A stretch of 18,331 bases of DNA from Chrysochromulina parva (Eukaryota; Haptophyta; Prymnesiales; Chrysochromulinaceae). Below the pieces are notes generated by a model. The model saw only the letters and a list, made by a program, of their open reading frames with translations. It had not been told where the DNA came from and did no database searches. This document shows, piece after piece, positions 8,721 to 15,301 of this stretch. The position numbers and the translations under genes are program-made. The DNA is taken from assembly GCA_002887195.1 (NCBI GenBank), contig PJAB01000997.1, forward strand, positions 1-18,331, in the 5' to 3' direction. The number at the start of each line of letters is the position of its first letter. Position 1 is the stretch's first letter.

Positions 8721-9364
8721 ATGCTTGCGCTCTGTCTGGCTTCTACCGCCTTTTATGGGCCTCCGGCCGCCTTCCAGCAGCAGCGCATGGCCTCGCCGCT
8801 CGCTCGTGAGAAACCCGTCCAGCTCGCGACGAGCATCAAGGGGACGCCGATATGGGAGTAAGTGTGCATACACATCGAACCGCCGTCCCATGTCCCACGC
8901 GCGCTGCTCATGGGTCCTAACTCCTTGCGGGTCACAGCTTGCGTGTGGCGACGCCCGAGGACGTCCCGACGATTGTGGGCATGTCCGATGGCTTGTACCC
9001 GTCGGAGCTCGTCTCCTTGTGCGTGAGCAACGGCAACTGTGTCGTGGGCGAGTCTGGAGTCAACGTCATCTCGGCGGCGCTGGTGCACACCACGGGCAAG
9101 ACGAGTTCAGATCTTCTGGCCATCCTAGAGCGGCCCGACATGCCTGCCGAGGTTGCCGAGAAGACCGCGCTCGGTGCGCTCAAGAAGCTCAAGGGATCCG
9201 GCTTTGTGTCCTTGAGCACCGCTGTCGGCAGTGACGACAAAGCAAAGCTGGCGCTCGTCGAGAAGTTGGGGCTTGCGAAGGCGGGCGCGGGCGGTGATAA
9301 AATCATCTCCTTTGTTGCCAACCTTGCGTCTATGAATCCCGACCCTCGGATGAAGATGAAGTAG
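8721..9364 (+). CDS. GNAT-like protein, two exons, probably plastid
   Basis: Exons 8721-8857 and 8938-9364 join in frame to give 187 residues. The ATG at 8721 follows CACA, a good eukaryotic context. Residues 1-10 are a short hydrophobic signal-like stretch ending AST, then AFYGPPAAF; this resembles the ASAFAP motif that marks plastid import in secondary-plastid algae, followed by an Arg/Lys/Gln/Ser-rich transit-like segment (19-40). The mature part begins LRVATPEDVPTIV (47-59), typical of the first strand and helix of GCN5-related N-acetyltransferases. It ends with a strand (GFVSLSTAV) and KLALVEKLGL (149-158), the usual GNAT closing helix. The acetyl-CoA loop (R/Q-x-x-G-x-G/A) is not clearly visible, so it may be a degenerate or non-catalytic member. 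The substrate cannot be told. It is divergent from the DUF3431-like gene and convergent with the ADF-H gene. Confidence 0.7.
8858..8937 (+). other. Intron, 80 nt (GT-AG)
   Basis: Donor GTAAGT at 8858 and acceptor CACAG ending at 8937. Splicing occurs after two bases of codon 46 (GA|C, Asp) and continues into the GNAT-like exon. Without it the first exon runs straight into a stop codon. Confidence 0.8.
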
Positions 9365-9669
9365 AGAAGGCGACCAGGGCGACCCATGGGCGACGGCATC
9401 GACGGCGACGCGGTGCGTGTTAGCGTGATGACGGCCGGGCGAGAGCCTTGCGGAATCACGACCGCAGAATTCGACTCGACGTCTGAAGTTCTGCAGTCTG
9501 GTCCATCATTGCACAGAGTACCGAAAACCAGTCTGAAAATTGAGACTCTCTAGTGTAGGTTATCTCGCGCGTCTAGACCGATCGCTCGTCTAACCGCTCG
9601 CATCTCTAGGGCGTCGTGTTGGAACCGCTCCGCCGGGCGAGCCTCGGGCCGACTACACACCGCCCTCGA
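9365..9669. other. Convergent spacer without gene
   Basis: These 305 bases between the GNAT-like and ADF-H stop codons must hold both 3' UTRs. The right half is less GC-rich than the genes. Nothing specific was recognised. Confidence 0.5.
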
Positions 9670-10476
9670 TCAGCGCACCCTGGCCATTGCGAGCTGTCGC
9701 ACCATGTGCGCGCGAGCATGCAGCAACGGCTCATCCTTGCGGTACTCGTCGCCCGTGAGCCCGCAGAGCGTCTGCTCGAGCTCCTCGAGGGCTCCGACGA
9801 GCCGACGAGCCGAATCGTTGTATGCGGCGCGCAGGCCGTGGATGCGCTCCTCCCAGACGGTGTCCGGGGCGTCGCCGACCACGGGCAGCCGCTCGGCGAA
9901 GTCGTCGGCCTGCATCGGCGCGCGCTTCGGGGGCGAGGAGGGCTTTGGGGGTGACGAAGGCGACCAATTCGGCTCCCTGCTTTGGCCATCGAGCGTGCGC
10001 ATGCAATTAGAGAGCGTAATCTGATCGGGTGACACGACCCACATCCCGGCGGAGACGAACGCATCTGCGCCGAGCTCGGCCTTGAGCGCGGTGCGCGCGT
10101 CCGCCAGGCGCTTTGCCTCGAAGGCTGAGCACACCGCAGGCACGTGCGCCAGGAGCATCCAGTCGCCGCCCTCGTGGCTTTTGCCCGAGCCGCTGCCCGC
10201 CTGCTGAACGTCGCCAACGTACACGAGCAAGTAGCACGGCATGTCGGGCCTCGCCAGCTCGCTCAGCCCCTGGAAGTCGCGCGAGAGGCTCACGCTGCGC
10301 ACGACGGTGCCCGCCTCGCGGAACCCGAGCGAGAAGGTGCTGATCTGCTCCTGGCCATCGAGCGGCACAACACACAGGCCGCGCAGCAGCCGGTCGGGCG
10401 ACGTCGACGGCGCGCGCTGGTCGGCAAAGCGCTTCTTCAGCGCCGCCCAAAGATGAGTTTGCGGGTGCTTGATCAT
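9670..10476 (-). CDS. ADF-H (twinfilin/cofilin-like) actin-binding protein
   Basis: A 268-residue protein with one ADF/cofilin-homology domain (about 30-155), expected to bind actin in the cytoplasm. Landmarks follow the twinfilin type of the domain: MPCYLLVYVGD (79-89), GGDWMLLAHVPA (103-114) and RLADARTALKAELG (123-136), which correspond to the family's CYLL, W-L-x-x-x-x-P and TRATLKKEFG blocks; DQITL (151-155) closes it. A Pro/Ser/Lys linker (170-187) leads to a helical, charged C-terminus (190-268) instead of a second ADF-H domain, so it is not a complete twinfilin. The frame is open to 10542 but only from GTG; the first ATG is at 10476, in weak context, and an upstream exon is possible. 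It shares a divergent spacer with the zinc-knuckle gene. Confidence 0.75.
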   Translation of the reverse strand: MIKHPQTHLWAALKKRFADQRAPSTSPDRLLRGLCVVPLDGQEQISTFSLGFREAGTVVRSVSLSRDFQGLSELARPDMPCYLLVYVGDVQQAGSGSGKSHEGGDWMLLAHVPAVCSAFEAKRLADARTALKAELGADAFVSAGMWVVSPDQITLSNCMRTLDGQSREPNWSPSSPPKPSSPPKRAPMQADDFAERLPVVGDAPDTVWEERIHGLRAAYNDSARRLVGALEELEQTLCGLTGDEYRKDEPLLHARAHMVRQLAMARVR

Positions 10477-10829
10477 CGATTTGGCAGTGTGGGTGGTGGA
10501 CAGGTGAGCGTTAGTTCGCGACGCTGTCCTGAGCGTACCCACGGTGATCTCGTTCTCGGGCTCGTTCTAAAAGCTTTGATTCCCTGTGTGTGCGTTCCTG
10601 ATAAAGTGCGGTCTATACGAATACGCGTAAACGGGTCGTCACAGTTCCACGAGCCCGACGCGCGTGAAGCCCGCTAATGTGTTCTACATGTAGAAGCCTG
10701 AAATGGAGGCTTGAGTCACCTAGCCTTCCTTTTATTGATGACACTGATTCTGGATGCCCACTTCGACGCTTCCGAACCCCAAAATCGCTGACACAGGGAG
10801 GCGTCACATTGCTCTCTCGCGCAGCTTGG
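10477..10829. promoter_or_regulatory. Divergent spacer, ADF-H and zinc-knuckle genes
   Basis: This 353-base region should carry both promoters. It contains a perfect 14-bp palindrome at 10682-10695. An ATG at 10677 is in frame with the zinc-knuckle exon and could be its true start, but codons from 10677 to about 10800 have low third-position GC and read like leader. A polypyrimidine-AG (ctctctcgcgcag, ending 10824) just before 10830 could be a splice acceptor, so a 5' exon may lie here. Confidence 0.5.
10682..10695. promoter_or_regulatory. Palindrome TTCTACATGTAGAA
   Basis: A perfect 14-bp palindrome between divergent genes. It shares the core TACATGTA with the palindrome at 8590-8601. If translation of the downstream gene begins at 10677, this site would lie in codons 2-7. 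Confidence 0.45.
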
Positions 10830-12540
10830 ATGCCAAGCACGCGCAGCGGGCAGGAGCCAAAGAACCAGCGAGCTGCCGCGGAGGCGGAGTCAGAGGCGTC
10901 CGCCTCGAACGACTTCGTCGCGCCGCCGTCGCCCGCTCCGGTCGTAGCCCCCTCGCCAGTCATGAAGTCGGCGAGCAACGGGGCTCCAGTGGTGATGATG
11001 GTGACGGGCCACTGGAACCCTCCTCCTGGCATTGGCGAGATCGAGATGATACTCAGGTCGAGCAGCCGCATGCAGCACCGTATCATGCGCATCGAGGTGC
11101 GGGCCGAATGCGCCTTCGTTGAGGTCCACCCCCAGGACGTGGCGGTCTGCACCGGCGTGTTCGAGCTTGGCGGCGTGCAGGTGCGTAACTCGCGCGCATG
11201 CACCTCATGTCATGCCGCCCGCCCCACAGCGCCGCCAAACTGCGCTCTCCTGACGCCTGGCGCTCGGCGCCCGTCGCTCCGTGTGCCCTAGTCTTCGCGT
11301 GCGCCCGCATCGGCTCGCACTGCTTCCATCTGGTTCCATTCCGCCACCTCACTCACGCACTTGTGCCATGCGTTGCTCGCAGCTGCATTCGGCACCCGTG
11401 GGCGAGGGCGTGGGCAACACCCCGATGAGCGTGCCGCTGATGCCCTCGCCTGCCAAGCGCGCGTCGCCGCATAGCAGCAACGGGCCGATCGTCGCGTCAT
11501 CGCTCGCTGTGGGCGCTCTCAGCGCCAAGAAGCGCGCCAAGGTGGACTTTGTGGGTGCTGCCGAGGTCACTTCGCCGCACATGAGCCCGTTCGAGCGGAT
11601 GCCGCCGTTCGGTGAGGTGCACCAGATGGCCATGCGTGCGTCCTCGGTCCTGTCAGTTTCGTCGATTTCGTCCGCCTGCTCGCCTGGGATGCCAACGGGT
11701 GGCTTCTCGTCGAAGAAGCAAGAGACTGAGGAGGAGAAGCAGCGACGGCTCTATCGGGTCGGCCTCTCGTACCGGTGCGGCCGGTGCGGCAAGCCCAAGA
11801 AGGGGCACGTGTGCGACGTGCCCGAGGGCGAGGAGGGCGCGGCGGACTTCGGCAACTCGCCCTTTGGCGATGGGCAGCGCTCGCCACAGCCGGCGATCCT
11901 CGCGACTACCGTGCGCAAGGGCACGCCGCCCGTCCTGCTTTGCCCGCTCACGAGCGCGCCCTCGGCCGGATCGCCGCTCGCGGACGTCAAGATTGCGGGC
12001 GAGGCATCCACCATCTTCAAGGACATGGTGGCTGCGCTCGGCGAGAACACCTCGTCCATTAGCCTCGCGTCGCCTGTCCAGGCCGCTCCCTCGCCCGGGG
12101 CCCCGCCGCGCATGGTCTCGGCTGCAGGGATCTCGCCTCTCGCCGCCTCCGCGATCGCGGCCGGGAGCGTGAGCAGCGTCGCGGCGCATGTGGCCCCAGT
12201 GGCGGTGCGGGAGCCGCAGGAGCCTGCGTTGAGCGAGATGGATATGATGCTCGCTGATCTCGCCTTTTCCGCACGACCGCCGCCCGTGATGACGCCTAAT
12301 GAGGACGGCAATCATGAGGACGTGCATCCTTCCTTTGGGTCCATTAGCCCGTCTGCCTTTTCGCCCGGCTCGATGATCCAGCAGCTGCTCACTGCTACTC
12401 CCGGCGGCACGAGCTTTGCCAGCGGGCTCGGAATGGATATGGCACTCAGCCACGTGCTCAGCGGCGGCGCCGCGATGCAGATGCCGCAGCAGTCCACGAC
12501 GCGACGCGCCACCGTCATCGCGCAGCCCGCCGCTGTCTGA
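10830..12540 (+). CDS. Zinc-knuckle-like, Ser/Pro/Ala-rich nuclear protein
   Basis: Exons 10830-11180 and 11383-12540 join in phase 0 to give 502 residues. No enzyme domain is seen. A compact CX2CX6HXC motif (C249, C252, H259, C261; RCGRCGKPKKGHVC) resembles small zinc-binding knuckles found in protist nuclear proteins, and follows a charged helix (EEEKQRRLYRV). KKRAKVDF (about 166-173) is a likely nuclear localisation signal. The first exon holds a compact, probably folded piece (about residues 70-117; GHWNPPPGIGEIEMILRSS onward) that I do not recognise. The long C-terminal half is Ser/Pro/Ala-rich with short hydrophobic stretches, as in transcriptional regulators. The start is uncertain: 10677 is an in-frame ATG and a 5' exon is possible. 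It is divergent from the ADF-H gene. Confidence 0.6.
11181..11382 (+). other. Intron, 202 nt (GTGCGT donor)
   Basis: Donor CAG|GTGCGT at 11181 and acceptor CTCGCAG ending at 11382. Joining gives Q117-L118 and keeps one open frame. An earlier AG near 11229 would make a very short intron and lead quickly to a stop, so it is less likely. Confidence 0.65.
11776..11814 (+). other. CX2CX6HXC zinc-binding motif
   Basis: Codes for C-G-R-C-G-K-P-K-K-G-H-V-C. The spacing suits one Zn(II) ion. Such knuckles bind nucleic acid or protein; the partner here is unknown. Confidence 0.6.
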
Positions 12541-12666
12541 GCGCCATAATGGGCGTGTGAATAGCCAGCCCAGCGCTGACTGAGCCGCCGCGCCGCTTGG
12601 CGCGCGCTCGAGTGCCGTGGCGACCAGCGTGGACATGGCATGAGTGCTGTGGGTGTGTGCATGGCA

Positions 12667-12698
12667 TTGTGCCACGCGCGTAAGAGCGCGTGGCACAA
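12667..12698. other. Perfect 13-bp stem-loop
   Basis: TTGTGCCACGCGC (12667-12679), loop GTAAGA, then the exact reverse complement (12686-12698). It starts 127 bases after the zinc-knuckle stop codon, so it probably lies in that gene's 3' UTR or just past it. It could be an RNA structure affecting stability or 3' end formation, or a dyad bound by a protein. No U-run follows it. Confidence 0.7.
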
Positions 12699-12861
12699 CC
12701 TTGGTGGTGCGGGATGCGGAGCGATGAGGAGGAGGAGAAGGAGGAGGGCGCGCATCCCTCCGGGGCGCTGACGAGCATGCAGTGGAGCCTTGCTTGCTCG
12801 TCAGTGGAGCTTGCAATCAGTGGACGAGCATGCAATGGATCCTGATTTGGTTGGTCATCCC

Positions 12862-12997
12862 AGGCGTCGTCCCGGGCGTGTGAGTGGAGAAGGACCTTGT
12901 GCGCTGGCCCTCGTCCTCATCACCTTCCTCGGGCGGCCGCAGAGGCGCCGTCCCGGCCGGCCTAGAGGCGTCGTCCCGGGCGGCCGCAGAGGCGCCG
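12862..12997. repeat. Interspersed GC-rich direct repeats
   Basis: A 17-bp word (aggcgtcgtcccgggcg) is at 12862-12878 and 12966-12982. A 21-bp word beginning cgggcggccgcagagg is at 12930-12950 and 12977-12997. The copies are identical and interleaved, which points to local duplication. Confidence 0.75.
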
Positions 12998-13027
12998 GAT
13001 GTACGGTCGCGTTCAGATGGGCGCGGC

Positions 13028-13058
13028 TGTGTGCGTGTGTGCGTGTGTGTGTGCGTGT
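13028..13058. repeat. GT/GC microsatellite
   Basis: About 31 bases of alternating TG with interspersed CG, in gene-free sequence. Confidence 0.7.
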
Positions 13059-13666
13059 CGCATGGGGCAGGCCGATACGGGGGGCCTGGAGTGGCGGCGA
13101 GGCGAATCGCTCAGCGCTCGTGACAGCGCTCGGATCGCTCCTAGTTACGTCGATGTTGGGGCATGGCGGGGCCGAGGGCCGAGAGCGATGGGTCCAATCG
13201 CGATGAGGCGGAGAGTGGACCATCTCGGAGGAGAGACTCGGGATCTCCCTTGATCTCCCTCTGTTTACGTTGGGATGGCGTGCCGCGTGCGTCTCCGTCT
13301 GCTGCCGTGAGAATGTGTTGTGCCTTGGTCCGGTCAGCGTTGACCGTCGTGCGTTCAAAGCGCTGTGTGGCGGGGTTTCGCTGTCGGGCCGGTCGTGCGT
13401 GCGGTGCGGCACGGTTCGGTTGCTGGCCGCGCGCAACCGCGTTACTCCTATGTTTCTTCATTCTTGTTTGTGCGTGCGCGCACTCACCGCTTGCTACGGC
13501 TTCAGTCTGTGCGCGTGGGTGGGCGAGTGGAAGCGTTCGTTCGACTCTATCGTATGACTATGTCTAAGCAACTAAGGTCAAATCTCTAAATCGCTACAGT
13601 GTACAGAGAAGCACCGGGCAACCGGAGAGCGGAGCGATGTATATAAGTCGAGTCGACAGCGTCAAG

Positions 13667-15160
13667 TTAACCGCCGGGCATCGCGGCCCGCCGAAGCGCG
13701 TCATGACAGCTCGCACCTACCCACACGAGCACGAGCGCCGCGAGAGTCTCAGCCACGCCCGAGGGCACCAGCGAGCCTGTTGGTACGCGCATGCGCCGCA
13801 GCGTGCGCAGGCTGACGTGGCCGAGCTGCGCGTGACGAAGCAGGCGGAGGGAGGGGGCAGCCACTTCGGCACGATGTGCAAAGTGGCGCCACACCGTCGC
13901 CTCCGCCTCAGTCCGCAGCTTCTCTCGATACGCGAGCTGCTGGGGGCTCAGGCGCGCCTCTGCCGCTGCCTCCGTTGCCGAGAGGGAGATCGAGGGGGAG
14001 ATCGAGGGGGAGATCGAGGGGGAGATCGAACCCTCCGCCTCAGCCCCCGTCTTTGCCTCCGCTGCCGCCACAGAGCCCAGCTTACCCTGAGTCGCAGCAC
14101 CAGCGGCCTTGCCCTCGGCAGCTCGCGTCGTGTCGGGCGCTCGCGTCGGTCGCAAAGTCTCCGCAACGAACGCCTTGAGCCCTTCAAAGACGACCGGCCA
14201 CTCCTCCGTGGGCGGTACCGGAGGCATTCCCACGCCCTCTGCGCCGCTTGGCACTGCGCCCAGCCGCCAAGTGCTCAGGATGCGCGCCCGCATCGCCTTC
14301 GGATATGCGCGTAGGTAGTCACACATCGCACGCTCGGCGACGACAGAGGAGCTGCCGCATGTCTCGCCCACGTGCTTCGACATCCTCCCGAAAATGTGCG
14401 TCTCAAAGTGCGCCAGGGCGTCCACTAGCCGCGGCGCGAACAGAAAGCCAAGCAGCACCCCACTCGCGTAACCGAAGGCGTGTGCTACGTGGTCGACGAG
14501 GGCTGTACCGGGCGCAGCACCAACGCCCTGCGGTCGAAGGCTTGCCACCGCGAGCGTGAAGGCGCTGCGGCGCACCGCGAGCTGCAGGCTGCGCATGGGC
14601 GCCCCGTTGTGGAGGCAGTAGCCGAGCAGTGCGCCATCCAAGCCGAGCACTGCTGCCGAGGCGCCCAGGGCCGCAGCCTCGCCGCCGCTACCAACCCGAA
14701 AGGCGAGCCAGTTGGCCGCCGCGCCCGAGGCGAAGAAAATGCCGAGCGACTGCACGCTGCCGAAGACCGCTCCAGCGTCTGGAAGCGTCCTCAAGATCCC
14801 AAAAGCGCACGTCCGGAGCAGGTGGCCCACGTCGGCATGGAGCAAGACAGAGGTGACGAGCCTCCCGAGCTCGCCACGACGGAGGCCAGCTGCATGGCGC
14901 ACGCCGATCGCGACGAGCTTTGGATACCGTAGCTCGGCCATAAACGAGGCCACCATCAGCAGAATCAGCAGTTGCGTCATGCCTGGTCGCAGCACGCTCA
15001 TCAGACCGTTCCTTCGAGGCAGCTCCATAGGCGTCAGCATGAGCAGCTGATTTGACGGGCAGGCAGGCAGGCGGTCGAGTGCTGCGCTAAGTAGAGATAG
15101 CGCAGGGTGCGCCGGTGGCACGGCGACTGGCAACATTACCATCCAGATCCACGTCGCCAT
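13667..15160 (-). CDS. Rhomboid-family intramembrane serine protease
   Basis: A 497-residue polytopic membrane protein. Hydrophobic helices lie near 61-80, 98-125, 137-155, 162-182, 196-210 and 220-242. The HxxxxH helix reads H108-A-D-V-G-H113. The serine motif is G166-A-S168-A and the partner histidine is H227 (HAFGYASG, matching the family HxxG...G), so the Ser-His dyad is kept. Two conserved positions differ: the Gly after the serine is Ala169, and the Asn usual three residues after the second His is Thr116. It may thus be slow, specialised or a pseudoprotease. A long soluble tail (about 250-460) carries a four-fold SISP/SISL repeat and a charged helix, and ends in another hydrophobic stretch (469-483). 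The ATG at 15160 has G at +4. The membrane (plastid, mitochondrion or Golgi) cannot be told. It lies 141 bases downstream of a co-directional gene. Confidence 0.8.
   Translation of the reverse strand: MATWIWMVMLPVAVPPAHPALSLLSAALDRLPACPSNQLLMLTPMELPRRNGLMSVLRPGMTQLLILLMVASFMAELRYPKLVAIGVRHAAGLRRGELGRLVTSVLLHADVGHLLRTCAFGILRTLPDAGAVFGSVQSLGIFFASGAAANWLAFRVGSGGEAAALGASAAVLGLDGALLGYCLHNGAPMRSLQLAVRRSAFTLAVASLRPQGVGAAPGTALVDHVAHAFGYASGVLLGFLFAPRLVDALAHFETHIFGRMSKHVGETCGSSSVVAERAMCDYLRAYPKAMRARILSTWRLGAVPSGAEGVGMPPVPPTEEWPVVFEGLKAFVAETLRPTRAPDTTRAAEGKAAGAATQGKLGSVAAAEAKTGAEAEGSISPSISPSISPSISLSATEAAAEARLSPQQLAYREKLRTEAEATVWRHFAHRAEVAAPSLRLLRHAQLGHVSLRTLRRMRVPTGSLVPSGVAETLAALVLVWVGASCHDALRRAAMPGG
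13983..14030. repeat. 12-bp tandem repeat, about four copies
   Basis: The unit gggggagatcga is repeated nearly perfectly. Read on the minus strand it gives SISP-SISP-SISP-SISL in the rhomboid tail (about residues 378-393). The 12-bp period keeps the frame; copy number may vary between strains. Confidence 0.9.
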
Positions 15161-15301
15161 TGGGCCTGAAACGTGTGAACGTTAACACGACAGACGCGAC
15201 AACCGGTGTCGTGAAGACGTGTTCATACCGGTACTGAACTCGACAGTACTCAATCGCGACGGCGTACGTGGATTGGTACTGAAGGGGTGAGGGGGGAAAC
15301 A
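15161..15301. promoter_or_regulatory. Rhomboid promoter, upstream gene 3' end
   Basis: A compact 141-base gap between co-directional genes. It contains a quasi-palindrome GTGTGAAC/GTTAACAC (15173-15188, one mismatched pair) just upstream of the rhomboid ATG, and two copies of ggtactgaa (near 15231 and 15274). It must also hold the upstream gene's short 3' UTR. Confidence 0.4.

Larger units (their letters stand above)
12541..13666. other. Convergent, repeat-rich spacer without gene
   Basis: These 1126 bases lie between the stop codons of the zinc-knuckle and rhomboid genes. Open frames exist but have biased, low-complexity translations (Arg, Cys, Pro) and no recognisable domain. Contents: a perfect hairpin at 12667-12698, scattered short repeats between 12770 and 13000, and a GT-rich stretch near 13028-13058. 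It becomes more AT-rich after 13540. Confidence 0.55.

Noticed and set aside
12790..13557. Several open frames in the convergent spacer
   Set aside because: Overlapping frames on both strands with Arg/Cys/Pro-biased, repeat-driven translations; none shows a domain or a consistent coding signal.
13640..13647. TATATAAG, TATA-box-like on the plus strand
   Set aside because: It lies 20 bases beyond the stop codon of the minus-strand rhomboid gene and no plus-strand gene follows it.
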